A stretch of DNA of 64,000 nucleotides from JANPCX01 sp046049865 (GTDB lineage Bacteria; Pseudomonadota; Gammaproteobacteria; Burkholderiales; Burkholderiaceae_C), in contig JBJOQO010000006.1 of the NCBI GenBank assembly GCA_046049865.1, positions 26,398 through 90,397 on the forward strand. The letters are read 5' to 3'. This document shows, in pieces, positions 27,217 to 36,090 of this stretch. The position numbers and the translations under genes are program-made. The notes beneath the pieces were generated by a model. It was given only the letters and a program-made list of their open reading frames with translations. It did not search any database and had not been told where the DNA came from. How positions within the stretch are numbered: position 1 is the first letter of the stretch; every line of letters starts with the position of its first letter.

Positions 27217-27857
27217 GTTTCCAGTACATCACCGCCGCAGGCGTCCACCCCCAGGCCTGGCGCAACGGTGGGGGATTGACGCGCGAGCTGTTGCTGTGGC
27301 CCTCCGGCGCGTCTACCAACGACTGGCAGCTGCGCATCACACTGGCCGAGGTGGCACAGGACGGTCCGTTCTCTGCGTTCCCCGGTGTGCAGCGTCATTT
27401 CGTGGTGGTGGGCGGCTGTGGGCTGTCCCTGCGTTGGCCCGGCGAGGCGGCCTGGCAAACACTGTTGCCCGGCCACCCGCCCTTGTCATTTGATGGTGGG
27501 CAGCCGCCCGATTGCCGTTTGTTGCGCTGCGCGTCTGGCGAGGCCTCCGGCCACAGCACCGACCTCAATTTGATGACCCGTGGCCTGCAAGGCAGGATGG
27601 TCGCCATGCAAGCCGGTGTGGGCATGCATTTCGCCACCGCTCAGCGCGGTTTCTTCGCGGCCCAGTCGGGTCGTTGGTGGCGTGATGGCGCTGCGCACGA
27701 CAGCCCCGCCCAACCCCAATCGGTCGACGCACACACGTTGATCTGGCAAAACGACGACCTCAACCCCCCCACACCCGACACATGGCATTTCGAGCCGCTG
27801 CACAGCTCCGTTCCAGCCGAGCCGCTGGGTTGGTGGCTGAGCGCGACACCCGAGTGA
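27213..27857 (+). CDS. hutD: HutD family protein
   Basis: The 214-residue HutD/Ves-type cupin protein opens with the recognisable WRNGGGLTRELLLWP-like segment (here AWRNGGGLTRELLLWPSGAS), then LRITLAEVAQDGPFSAFPGVQRHFVVVGG. HutD is not a pathway enzyme. In Pseudomonas it is proposed to limit the upper level of hut expression or to bind a pathway intermediate. It overlaps hutC by four bases (ATGA), and hutI begins 50 bases downstream. Confidence 0.92.
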   Translation: MSFQYITAAGVHPQAWRNGGGLTRELLLWPSGASTNDWQLRITLAEVAQDGPFSAFPGVQRHFVVVGGCGLSLRWPGEAAWQTLLPGHPPLSFDGGQPPDCRLLRCASGEASGHSTDLNLMTRGLQGRMVAMQAGVGMHFATAQRGFFAAQSGRWWRDGAAHDSPAQPQSVDAHTLIWQNDDLNPPTPDTWHFEPLHSSVPAEPLGWWLSATPE

Positions 27858-27907
27858 GTTTGGACACAGTACAAACCCGCGACGAAAACCCAATCGAAAG
27901 ACGCCCC

Positions 27908-29131
27908 ATGCCCCCACCCCTCAGCCTCTGGCGCCACGCCCAACTGGCCACCTTGCAGACGCACACGCCGTGGGGCTGGATACCCGACGGCGCGCTGCTC
28001 ACGCAGGGCACGCAGTTGCGCTGGGTGGGGCCGCTCGCCGACTTGCCTGCAGAGCTGCGCGGGCAGATCGCACAGGAGCACGATCTGCACGGCGCCCTGG
28101 TCACCCCCGGCCTGATCGACTGCCACACCCACCTCGTTTATGGTGGTGACCGCGCGGCCGAGTTCGAGTTGCGCCTGCAAGGCGCGAGTTACGAAGACAT
28201 CGCCCGCGCCGGTGGCGGCATCCGTTCCACCGTGGCCGCCACGCGCGCTGCCAGCAGCGAAGACCTGCTCGCCAGTGCGGCGTTGCGCCTGCGAAACCTG
28301 ATGGCCGAAGGCGTGACCACGGTGGAGATCAAATCCGGCTACGGGCTCAGCCTGGCGCACGAGGCGCGTTGCCTGCGCGTAGCGCGGCAACTCGCCCGCG
28401 ACCACGCCGTGTCGGTGCGCACCACCTGCCTGGCGGCCCATGCCGTGCCACCCGAGTTCGATGGCCGAAGCGACGACTATGTTGCGGCCGTCTGCGAATG
28501 GTTGACCGAACTGCATGGCCAAGGGTTGATTGACGCTGTGGACGTGTTCTGCGAACGCATTGGTTTCAGTCCCCCCCAGACGCGCCAGGTGTTCGAAGCC
28601 GCCACACGGCTCGGGCTGCCCGTGAAATTGCATGCTGAACAACTGAGCGATCAGAGCGGCGCGGCGCTGGCCGCCGAGTTCAAAGCCCTGTCCTGCGACC
28701 ACTTGGAACACCTCAGCGAGGCCGGCGTGCGTGCCATGGCCGCCGCAGGCACCGTGGCCGTGCTGCTGCCCGGAGCCTATTACTTTTTGCGCGACACCCA
28801 ACAGCCGCCCATCAACCTGTTGCGCGAGCATGGGGTGCCGATGGCCCTGGCCACCGACCACAACCCGGGCTCGTCGCCCGGCCTGTCACTGCTGCTCATG
28901 CTGAACATGGCCTGCACGCTGTTCCGCCTCACCCCTGAAGAGGCGCTGCGCGGCGTGACCCAACATGCGGCCCGCGCCCTTGGTCTGACGGATCGCGGGC
29001 AACTCATCGCAGGACAACGTGCCGACTTCGTGGTGTGGCAGGCCGAACACCCGCGTGAGCTGGCCTACTGGTTTGGCCGCAACCCCTGCCAGCGTGTCAT
29101 CGTGGCGGGGCGCGAGCGAGCAGCCTCCTAA
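27908..29131 (+). CDS. hutI: Imidazolonepropionase
   Basis: The product has 407 residues from the ATG at 27908; codons upstream overlap hutD and are not family-like. It is a metal-dependent amidohydrolase that opens 4-imidazolone-5-propionate to N-formimino-L-glutamate. The metal site begins with VTPGLIDCHTHLVYGGDRAAEFELR; KLHAEQLSDQSGAALAAEFKALSCDHLEH carries two further histidines, and the last metal-ligand Asp is in LATDHNPGSSP. The order after hutCD and before hutG fits the pathway. Confidence 0.96.
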   Translation: MPPPLSLWRHAQLATLQTHTPWGWIPDGALLTQGTQLRWVGPLADLPAELRGQIAQEHDLHGALVTPGLIDCHTHLVYGGDRAAEFELRLQGASYEDIARAGGGIRSTVAATRAASSEDLLASAALRLRNLMAEGVTTVEIKSGYGLSLAHEARCLRVARQLARDHAVSVRTTCLAAHAVPPEFDGRSDDYVAAVCEWLTELHGQGLIDAVDVFCERIGFSPPQTRQVFEAATRLGLPVKLHAEQLSDQSGAALAAEFKALSCDHLEHLSEAGVRAMAAAGTVAVLLPGAYYFLRDTQQPPINLLREHGVPMALATDHNPGSSPGLSLLLMLNMACTLFRLTPEEALRGVTQHAARALGLTDRGQLIAGQRADFVVWQAEHPRELAYWFGRNPCQRVIVAGRERAAS

Positions 29132-29155
29132 CAAGAACGGACAACCTTGCAGAAC

Positions 29156-29974
29156 ATGGACTCCTTCCCACACCCCTCGTTCAAGCTGCACCTTGGGCAG
29201 CAACCTTTGCTCATCAGCCTGCCCCATGTCGGCACCGAGATTCCGCTCGATCAGCAAAGCCGTTTCCGGCCCGAAGCGCTGCAGGTCGCAGACACCGACT
29301 GGCACCTGGAAGCCCTGTATGCCTTCGCCCGCGAACTCGGTGCCAGCGTGCTGGTGCCACGCTACAGCCGCTACCTCATCGACTTGAACCGCCCGCCGGA
29401 AAACCAGCCGATGTACCCAGGCGCGAACAACACCGAGCTGTGCCCCACGCGCGCTTTCAGTGGTGAGTCTCTTTACCGTGAGGGTCAACCGCCCGACGAC
29501 GCCGAGGTGCAACGCCGCGTTACCCAATATTGGCAGCCCTATCACCAGGCCCTGTCCAGCGAACTGCAACGCCTGCACCAAACCCACGGCCACGCCATCT
29601 TGTTCGACGGCCACAGCATCAAGGGCGAGCTGCCGTGGTTGTTCGAGGGCAGCTTGCCCGACCTGAACCTGGGCACCGCGAGCGGCACCAGTTGCGCGGC
29701 CAGTCTGCGCGAACAACTTGCCCAGGTGCTGGCCGGCCAGACACGCTACAGCCAGGTGGTGGACGGCCGTTTCAAGGGCGGCTACATCACCCGCCACCAT
29801 GGACAACCGGCGCACGGCATCCACGCCGTGCAACTGGAGATGGCCTGGCGCTGCTACATGCGCGACGACGCCGGAGAAACATCCCTCTACCAGATCGACC
29901 CGCAGCGCCAGGCCGGGATCACTCCGGTGCTGCAGGAATTGCTGCAAACCCTGCTGCGCTGGAGCCCGCCATGA
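29156..29974 (+). CDS. hutG: N-formylglutamate deformylase
   Basis: The 272-residue N-formylglutamate amidohydrolase splits N-formylglutamate into glutamate and formate. Features are the SLPHVGTEIP start, DTDWHLEALYAF, YSRYLIDLNRPPENQPMYPG and ILFDGHSIKGELPWLF, all typical of the zinc-dependent FGase family (Pfam FGase) rather than of the arginase-like formiminoglutamase. The ATG at 29156 is preferred over a TTG three codons earlier. hutF begins in the stop (ATGA). Its presence together with hutF shows that the two-step branch is used. Confidence 0.95.
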   Translation: MDSFPHPSFKLHLGQQPLLISLPHVGTEIPLDQQSRFRPEALQVADTDWHLEALYAFARELGASVLVPRYSRYLIDLNRPPENQPMYPGANNTELCPTRAFSGESLYREGQPPDDAEVQRRVTQYWQPYHQALSSELQRLHQTHGHAILFDGHSIKGELPWLFEGSLPDLNLGTASGTSCAASLREQLAQVLAGQTRYSQVVDGRFKGGYITRHHGQPAHGIHAVQLEMAWRCYMRDDAGETSLYQIDPQRQAGITPVLQELLQTLLRWSPP

Positions 29975-31359
29975 ACGCCCTAGACGCCTCGTTGTGGGCC
30001 CCTCATGCCTGGGTGCAAGGCCAATGGCAAAACCAGGTGCTTCTGCACATTGATGCGCAAGGCCACTGGGGCGACGTGCAAGCCAACGTGGCCACGCCGC
30101 CGCCCGGCGCCACCGTATTGGCGGGCCCCGTGCTGCCTGGCCTGGTCAATGCCCACAGCCATGCTTTTCAAAGGGCGTTCGCGGGTTTGGCCGAACGACG
30201 CGAAACAGGCAGCGACACCTTCTGGTCATGGCGCGACCGCATGTATGGCGTGGCCCAGCGCATCTCCCCCGCGCAATTGCGCGCCGTGGCCACGCATCTC
30301 TACCTCGAGCTGCTGCGCGGCGGCTACACCCAGGTGTGCGAGTTCCACTACCTGCAGCACGCGCCCGATGGCCGTCCCTATGAGGACCCGCACACCCTGG
30401 CCTGGGCCGTGGCCGACGCCGCAGCCGACATCGGCATGGGCCTGACCCTGCTGCCCGTGCTCTACGAGCGTGCCGGCTTCCAACAACCCCAGTTGCGTGA
30501 CGACCAGCGCCGCTTCGCCATGACCGCCACGCAGGTGTGGGCCGCCCACCAGGCCTTTGCGGCCAGTGGTCGACCTTTGCTCAACGCCGGCGTGGCCATC
30601 CATTCGCTGCGTGCTGCAGCATCCGACTCGATTCACTCGCTGCGCCGGTTCGCTGAGCACATGCATGGTCCACTGCACATTCATGTGGCCGAACAACAAG
30701 CTGAAGTGGACGACTGCCTTCAGGCCACAGGCCAGCGTCCGCTGCAATGGCTGGCTAGTGAGGGCCTGTTGGATGCCCGCTGGCGGCTCGTGCACGCCAC
30801 CCACAGCACGCCTGACGAGATCGAAGCGGTAGCACGCAGCAGCGCCGGCGTGGTCATCTGCCCCAGCACCGAAGCCAACCTGGGCGACGGCCTGTGCGAC
30901 CTGCCCGGCTGGCTGGCGGCGGGTGTGCCCATCAGCCTAGGCTCAGACAGCCACGTCACCCGCGATGCAGCTGAAGAACTGCGCTGGCTCGACTATGGTC
31001 AACGCCTGCAGCACCGCCAGCGCAACATCGCCGCCGCGCCAGACCAAGGGCAACCTGCCACCGCCCATCGCCTGTGGCAACGCTGCCAGGACGGCGGCGC
31101 GCAAGCTGCAGGGTTCTCGCGCTGGGGCCTGCAAGCCGGCGCCCGCGCAGACGCCCTGGTGCTTGACACCACCGCCCCCGCCCTGCTCGGCATCCCCCTT
31201 GAACGCCTGCTCGACGCCTGGGTCTTCTCCAGCCCCAGCACCCCCTGCCGCGACGTGATGGTGGCGGGGCGCTGGGTGGTGCGAGCGCATCACCATGCGA
31301 TGCAGTCGCGCATTGCAGCGGAGTTTGCGCAGGTAATGGCTACCCTGTGGGGGCCTTGA
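29971..31359 (+). CDS. hutF: Formimidoylglutamate deiminase
   Basis: The 462-residue amidohydrolase-superfamily enzyme removes ammonia from N-formimino-glutamate to give N-formylglutamate, feeding HutG. Metal and active-site motifs are LPGLVNAHSHAFQRAFAGLAE, the LHIHVAEQQAEVDDC histidine, LVHATHSTPDE and LGSDSHVTRDAAEELRWL. It starts at the ATG overlapping hutG by four bases and is the last gene of the rightward hut operon. The pathway therefore yields glutamate, formate and two ammonia, with no formamide step. Confidence 0.95.
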   Translation: MNALDASLWAPHAWVQGQWQNQVLLHIDAQGHWGDVQANVATPPPGATVLAGPVLPGLVNAHSHAFQRAFAGLAERRETGSDTFWSWRDRMYGVAQRISPAQLRAVATHLYLELLRGGYTQVCEFHYLQHAPDGRPYEDPHTLAWAVADAAADIGMGLTLLPVLYERAGFQQPQLRDDQRRFAMTATQVWAAHQAFAASGRPLLNAGVAIHSLRAAASDSIHSLRRFAEHMHGPLHIHVAEQQAEVDDCLQATGQRPLQWLASEGLLDARWRLVHATHSTPDEIEAVARSSAGVVICPSTEANLGDGLCDLPGWLAAGVPISLGSDSHVTRDAAEELRWLDYGQRLQHRQRNIAAAPDQGQPATAHRLWQRCQDGGAQAAGFSRWGLQAGARADALVLDTTAPALLGIPLERLLDAWVFSSPSTPCRDVMVAGRWVVRAHHHAMQSRIAAEFAQVMATLWGP

Positions 31360-31407
31360 ACCCACGAGCAACGCCATGGAATACCCGTTGCCGTAGACTT
31401 CCGGCCC

Positions 31408-32694
31408 ATGGAATCTCATGTTTTGTTGTGGTCGTTTGTGGTGGCGCTGGTGCTGTCCACCTTGCTGAAGTTGTGGTTGGTGTCGCGCCAGATTCGCCAT
31501 GTCGCCACGCACCGTGACCGGGTGCCCTCGGCCTTTGCGGGCAGCGTGAGTTTGCAAGCCCATCAGCGGGCGGCTGACTACACCGTGGCCAAAGCCCGGT
31601 TCAGCCTCTTGTCGACGGCATTCGGCGTGACAGTGCTCGTGGGCTGGACCTTGCTCGGCGGCCTGGATGCCTTGAACACCTGGGTGTTTGATGCGGTGCA
31701 GCCGCGCTATGGCAGCATGGCGTATCAGTTGGCACTGCTGGTGGCTTTTCTTCTCATCGGCAGCTTGCTGGATTTGCCTTTTGAGCTGTACTCGACTTTT
31801 CGCATCGAGCAGCAGTTTGGCTTCAACCGCGTGACCTGGAAGCTCTACCTCGCCGACATGCTCAAAGGCCTGGTCGTGGGCAGCGTGATTGGCCTGCCGC
31901 TGGCTTGGCTCATGTTGTGGATCATGGGAACCACTGGGCCGCAGTGGTGGCTGTGGGCCTGGGGCACCTGGGTGGGCTTCAATTTGCTGTTGATGGTGGC
32001 CTACCCCACGCTGATTGCGCCCCTCTTCAACAAATTCGAGCCTCTTGCTGATGAAGGCATCAAATCGCGCGTGCAGGCCTTGATGCAGCGCTGCGGCTTT
32101 GCGAGCAAAGGCCTTTTTGTGATGGACGGCAGCAAGCGCTCCGCCCATGGCAATGCGTATTTCACTGGCCTGGGCGCGGCCAAACGGGTGGTGTTTTTTG
32201 ACACCCTCTTGAACAAACTCACACCGGGTGAGGTCGAGGCGGTGCTGGCGCACGAGCTGGGGCACTTTAAACACCAACATGTGAAGCAGCGTATGGTGAT
32301 GATGTTTGCGGTGAGCCTGGCGGGTTTTGCACTGCTGGGTTGGCTGTCCAACCAAACTTGGTTTTATACGGCGCTCGGCGTCACACCTCATTTGGGCGCG
32401 GCACCCGATGCGCTGGCGCTGTTGCTCTTCATGCTGGTGGTGCCGGTGTACAGCAGTTTTGTTTCGCCGCTGATGGCCCAGTTGTCACGCAAACATGAAT
32501 TCCAGGCCGATGCTTACGCCTGCGCCCAAAGCAGTGGAAGCGACCTGGCCAAGGCGCTGCTGAAGCTGCACGAAGACAATGCCTCGACGCTGACGCCCGA
32601 CCCGGTGTATGTGCGTTTTTATTACTCCCATCCACCGGCCTCGGAACGTTTGGCGGCGCTGCAACTGCATCCCGCTGTGGCGGCAGCTGCGTAA
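31408..32694 (+). CDS. M48 family membrane zinc metallopeptidase (Ste24-like)
   Basis: The 428-residue integral-membrane protease has the zinc motif HELGH (282-286) in VEAVLAHELGHFKHQHVKQR, and the third ligand Glu in SRKHEFQADAYA. There are about seven hydrophobic spans, four before residue 200 and two after the active site. SSGSDLAKALLKLHEDNAS and YYSHPPASERLAAL complete the CAAX-protease-1/M48 C-terminal pattern. The bacterial role is probably membrane-protein quality control. It is followed by phhB and rsgA in the same direction, an order often seen in betaproteobacteria. Confidence 0.92.
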   Translation: MESHVLLWSFVVALVLSTLLKLWLVSRQIRHVATHRDRVPSAFAGSVSLQAHQRAADYTVAKARFSLLSTAFGVTVLVGWTLLGGLDALNTWVFDAVQPRYGSMAYQLALLVAFLLIGSLLDLPFELYSTFRIEQQFGFNRVTWKLYLADMLKGLVVGSVIGLPLAWLMLWIMGTTGPQWWLWAWGTWVGFNLLLMVAYPTLIAPLFNKFEPLADEGIKSRVQALMQRCGFASKGLFVMDGSKRSAHGNAYFTGLGAAKRVVFFDTLLNKLTPGEVEAVLAHELGHFKHQHVKQRMVMMFAVSLAGFALLGWLSNQTWFYTALGVTPHLGAAPDALALLLFMLVVPVYSSFVSPLMAQLSRKHEFQADAYACAQSSGSDLAKALLKLHEDNASTLTPDPVYVRFYYSHPPASERLAALQLHPAVAAAA

Positions 32695-32718
32695 AAACCA
32701 AGGCTAGAGGAATTACCC

Positions 32719-33051
32719 ATGAACGAACTGCTGAATCAACGCTGCCTGCCGCTAGAAGGGCAGCCGCCCATGCCCGCCGCTCAAATCGAGCAGCACCTGT
32801 CCCAGGTGAAGGGCTGGGCCCACACCGACGGTGCGCTGGAGAAAACCTTCAGCTTCAAAAACTACTACGAAACCATGGCCTTCGTGAACGCGCTGGCTTA
32901 CATCTGCCACGCAGAAGACCACCACCCTGAGCTGCGCGTTTTTTTCAACCGCTGCGTGGTGCGTTTTGACACCCATTCGGTGGGCGGTATCTCCATCAAC
33001 GACTTCATTTGCGCCGCCAAAGCCAACGCTTTGATGGCTGAGGCTGCGTGA
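32719..33051 (+). CDS. phhB: 4a-hydroxytetrahydrobiopterin dehydratase
   Basis: The 110-residue pterin-4a-carbinolamine dehydratase fold has the active-site histidine motif CHAEDHHPELRVFFNRCVVRFDTHSVGGIS, with the expected H-H-P plus a later His. The enzyme recycles the pterin cofactor of aromatic amino acid hydroxylases, but no hydroxylase gene is nearby. The ribosome-binding site AGAGGAAT precedes the ATG. The stop overlaps the GTG start of rsgA. Confidence 0.92.
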   Translation: MNELLNQRCLPLEGQPPMPAAQIEQHLSQVKGWAHTDGALEKTFSFKNYYETMAFVNALAYICHAEDHHPELRVFFNRCVVRFDTHSVGGISINDFICAAKANALMAEAA

Positions 33052-33950
33052 GTTTGATTGAAGGTTTGGTGGTGGCCGGCTACGGCCGCCACTACAGCGT
33101 AGAAACCGATGATGGGGAGCGCCTGACCTGCCACCCACGTGGGAAAAAAAGCGACTGCGTGGTGGGGGATCGCGTGCATTTCAAACCCACCACCGATTCC
33201 GGCGAGGAAGGTGTGATCGAGCAGGTGCTTGATCGGCGCAATTTGCTCTTTCGCCAGGACGAATGGAAGACCAAAGCCTTCGCCGCCAACCTCGACCAGA
33301 TTTTGGTGATGGTGGCCAGTGAACCCGTTTTCAGCGAAAGCCAACTGGCGCGCGCTTTGATCGCTGCAGGCAGCGCGCACATCGAGGCGCGCATCGTGCT
33401 GAACAAAGCCGATCTGCCGACGATAGAAGCTGCGCGAGCCCGCCTGCAGCCCTATGCCGACATGGGCTACGAGGTGGTGGAGCTGGCGCTCAAAGCCCAA
33501 CCCGAGGCGGCACGTGCAAGTTTGAATTCCTTGCTCGCGGGACGGGCCAGTTTGGTGTTGGGCCCCAGTGGCACGGGAAAAAGCACCTTGATCAACTTGA
33601 TTGCACCCCATGCCCGTGCGGCGGTGGGTGAAATTTCGCAAGCCTTGAACTCCGGACGCCACACGACAACACACACACAGTGGCACTGGGTGGATCGGCA
33701 GGCGGGCACGGCCTTGCTCGATTCACCCGGTTTTCAAGAATTCGGCCTCAAACAAATCGACGCCGCGAAATTGGCCGATTGGATGCCGGACTTACGCCAG
33801 CACAGCGAGGGCTGCAAGTTCTACAACTGCAGCCACCAACATGAACCCGGCTGCCAGGTGCGCTCGGCGGTGGAGGCCGGAACAATCAATACCTCGCGCT
33901 ACCGCATTTATGGCGAAATTCTGCGCGAGTTGACGCAAACACGCTGGTAG
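33048..33950 (+). CDS. rsgA: Ribosome small-subunit-dependent GTPase A
   Basis: The 300-residue circularly permuted GTPase acts in late 30S subunit maturation. An N-terminal OB fold (about 1-65) is followed by G4 (LNKADLP), G1 (GPSGTGKSTLINLI) and G3 (DSPGFQEFGL), in the permuted order. The C-terminal zinc knuckle is CKFYNCSHQHEPGC. It starts with GTG at 33048, overlapping the phhB stop (GTGA), so it depends on translational coupling. Confidence 0.95.
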   Translation: MSLIEGLVVAGYGRHYSVETDDGERLTCHPRGKKSDCVVGDRVHFKPTTDSGEEGVIEQVLDRRNLLFRQDEWKTKAFAANLDQILVMVASEPVFSESQLARALIAAGSAHIEARIVLNKADLPTIEAARARLQPYADMGYEVVELALKAQPEAARASLNSLLAGRASLVLGPSGTGKSTLINLIAPHARAAVGEISQALNSGRHTTTHTQWHWVDRQAGTALLDSPGFQEFGLKQIDAAKLADWMPDLRQHSEGCKFYNCSHQHEPGCQVRSAVEAGTINTSRYRIYGEILRELTQTRW

Positions 33951-33962
33951 CGGTAGCGGCTT

Positions 33963-34952
33963 TCAGGGTGCCAAGTTGGCCAAGGACAACAAGGCTTGCA
34001 GCAACATCCACAGCACCACCGAGCGCCACACCAATCCCACCACGCTGCGCAAATGCCCAAGGACGGGCGGTTGGCCGGGGGTTGAGCCCTCGGCACCGCT
34101 CAGATCAGCGACTTCCCCGCTGTCAAATGTTTTCGATCGATCGGGCGTCACGCCGGGTGCCGCATGCCCGCCCAACTGCACACCGACGGCACCAGCGGCG
34201 GCGGCCAAGATGATGCCTTCGTTCGGATGCCGCCACAGACTGGCATCGCGGCGCCAGCAGTTCACCGACTCTTCAAAATTGCCTACGACAGCAAAACCGA
34301 AGGCCGTCAGGCGTGAGGGAAGGTGGTCGATGGCGTTAAAAAGGCGTTGCGACAAAGCCATCAACTGTTCGTTGGAGGCCGCGCCCATGGTTCTGTTTTT
34401 ATAGGCCCAGTAGCGGCTCGCAAACTCAGCCAAGCGGTAGAACACCGCACCGGCCGGCCCCAAACCAATCGCGGAAAAAACGACGAAACAAAAGAACACC
34501 CCAAACACATGGCGGTGCGCAGCGAGCAGGGAATGTTCAATCACATGACGCAGCAATTCGGTGCGTGGCAATTCGCTGGCGTCCAGGTGACGCCAGTGCG
34601 ACAACAGCTCGCGTGCGGTGCGTTCATCTCCACGTTCCAGCGCATCGCGGATGTCGGTGAAGTAGTGGCTGAATTGCCGAAAGCCCAAGGTGACATAAAG
34701 CACCGCCACATTCCACAGCAACGCCAGAATCAAGCTGAAATGAGCCAGGCCCCAAAAAACGGCAGTTGTGAGCAAGGCAGGCACGATGGTGGTGATGAGC
34801 CACACCACCCATGCGTGATGGTCTCGTCCCGCGTCAAAATTCCGGCCTGTCCAGCGCATCCAGGCGGTCAGGGCTTCGTGAACCACATTGCGGCGGGGCA
34901 GTGGTTTGAGTTGCTCAATCAGGAGAGCCAGCAGTACGGCGAAGAAACTCAT
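33963..34952 (-). CDS. CobD/CbiB-like membrane protein
   Basis: The 329-residue protein has five or so membrane spans. The opening LLALLIEQLKPLP and the VTLGFRQFSHYFTDIRDALERGD, RHVIEHSLLAAHRHVFGVFFCFVVF and GPAGAVFYRLAEFASRYW segments follow the CobD/CbiB pattern. No cobalamin gene is adjacent, and this betaproteobacterial branch is usually annotated only as a CobD/CbiB family protein. Whether it takes part in adenosylcobinamide synthesis is doubtful. It converges on rsgA with 12 bases between the stops. Confidence 0.8.
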   Translation of the reverse strand: MSFFAVLLALLIEQLKPLPRRNVVHEALTAWMRWTGRNFDAGRDHHAWVVWLITTIVPALLTTAVFWGLAHFSLILALLWNVAVLYVTLGFRQFSHYFTDIRDALERGDERTARELLSHWRHLDASELPRTELLRHVIEHSLLAAHRHVFGVFFCFVVFSAIGLGPAGAVFYRLAEFASRYWAYKNRTMGAASNEQLMALSQRLFNAIDHLPSRLTAFGFAVVGNFEESVNCWRRDASLWRHPNEGIILAAAAGAVGVQLGGHAAPGVTPDRSKTFDSGEVADLSGAEGSTPGQPPVLGHLRSVVGLVWRSVVLWMLLQALLSLANLAP

Positions 34953-34995
34953 GCGCGGTGATGATAGCCGCGACAGGTAGGCGGTCGATGCGATT

Positions 34996-35673
34996 TCACG
35001 ACATCAAAAAACGATAGAGGTTGCGCAACATGGCCGCCGTCGCGCCCCAAATGAAGTACGGCGGTGCGTTGGCGTCATTGCTCGTCCAGGGCATGGACAA
35101 AAACTCGCGTCGCACACCCGCGACGTCGATCGCATGGTGGCGGTGGTGGGCGGGATTCATTAAAAAAGCCAAGGGCACTTCAAACATCTCAGCCACTTCA
35201 AACGGGTCGGCTTGCAAGGTCATGGATGCATCAACCAGGGCGACCACCGGCGTCACGACAAAACCAGTCACCGTGGTGTAGGTCGGCATTTGCCCAATCA
35301 CCTGCACATGTTCGGGCAAGAGCCCGATTTCTTCGCGTGCCTCACGCAAGGCCGTGGCCACCGCATCAAAGTCCTCGGGTTCGGCTCGCCCACCGGGAAA
35401 GCTGATTTGTCCCGCGTGGTCGGTGAGATGGTCGGTGCGCCGTGTGAGCAGCACGGTGAGCTCGGCGCGCTGTACCAAAGGCACCAATACGGAGGCGAAA
35501 GCTGGTGGCCGGTTGCCGATGCGGCCGTCGGTGCGTATCTCGGGTTGCCAGTCGGGGGGACTGCGGAATCGCTGTGCCAAGGCCTGGGGATGCAGGTGCT
35601 CAGACGCAACCGCAGGCAAATGGCCGTCCACGCGCAAGGCGGGAAGTAAGTGGGGGTTGAAGCTCAGTGCCAT
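34996..35673 (-). CDS. Nudix hydrolase, CoA pyrophosphatase type
   Basis: The 225-residue Nudix protein contains the Nudix box in GGRAEPEDFDAVATALREAREEIGLL (G-x5-E-x7-REUxEExGU), preceded by LLTRRTDHLTDHAGQISFPGG, the extension typical of NudL/CoA diphosphatases. It would hydrolyse CoA or its thioesters to 4'-phosphopantetheine and 3',5'-ADP. It lies downstream of the rplS terminator on the same strand. Confidence 0.88.
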   Translation of the reverse strand: MALSFNPHLLPALRVDGHLPAVASEHLHPQALAQRFRSPPDWQPEIRTDGRIGNRPPAFASVLVPLVQRAELTVLLTRRTDHLTDHAGQISFPGGRAEPEDFDAVATALREAREEIGLLPEHVQVIGQMPTYTTVTGFVVTPVVALVDASMTLQADPFEVAEMFEVPLAFLMNPAHHRHHAIDVAGVRREFLSMPWTSNDANAPPYFIWGATAAMLRNLYRFLMS

Positions 35674-35687
35674 AACGGTATTGGACG

Positions 35688-35713
35688 TGAAAAAGCCGCC
35701 CGGAGGCGGCTAG
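35688..35713 (-). terminator. Intrinsic terminator after rplS
   Basis: Read on the minus strand, AGCCGCC-TCCG-GGCGGCT is followed directly by TTTTTC. It lies 24 bases downstream of the rplS stop and ends the rpsP-rimM-trmD-rplS operon. Confidence 0.88.
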
Positions 35714-35736
35714 TTTCTTGCGTTGGAGATGAAGGC

Positions 35737-36090
35737 TTACGCCAACTTCTCCTTAATACGTGCCGACTTGCCGGAGCGGTCGCGCAGGTAGTACAGCTTG
35801 GCGCGACGCACATCACCGCGGCGTTTGACTTCGATGGAGGCGATCAACGGGCTGTACAGCTGGAACGTACGCTCCACACCTTCGCCGCTGGAGATTTTGC
35901 GCACGATGAAGCTGGAATTCAGGCTGCGGTTGCGCTTGGCAATCACGACACCTTCATAGGCCTGCACACGCTTGCGGGTGCCCTCAACCACGTTGACGCT
36001 CACGATGACCGTGTCGCCAGGGGCAAAAGACGGGATGGTCTTGTTCAGACGAGCAATTTCTTCTTGCTCAAGGGTTTGGATCAAATCCAT
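35737..36090 (-). CDS. rplS: 50S ribosomal protein L19
   Basis: The 117-residue L19 has MDLIQTLEQEEIARLNKTIP at the start and the diagnostic TRKRVQAYEGVVIAKRNR and RRGDVRRAKLYYLRDRSGKSARIKEKL segments. It sits at the inter-subunit interface of the ribosome. It is the last gene of the classic rpsP-rimM-trmD-rplS operon and is followed by a terminator. Its start overlaps the extended tail of trmD. Confidence 0.98.
   Translation of the reverse strand: MDLIQTLEQEEIARLNKTIPSFAPGDTVIVSVNVVEGTRKRVQAYEGVVIAKRNRSLNSSFIVRKISSGEGVERTFQLYSPLIASIEVKRRGDVRRAKLYYLRDRSGKSARIKEKLA

Noticed and set aside
30943..32391. Long minus-strand frame opposite hutF and the M48 gene.
   Set aside because: It is His/Gln-rich as expected of a shadow of G+C-rich coding sequence and spans two well-supported plus-strand genes.
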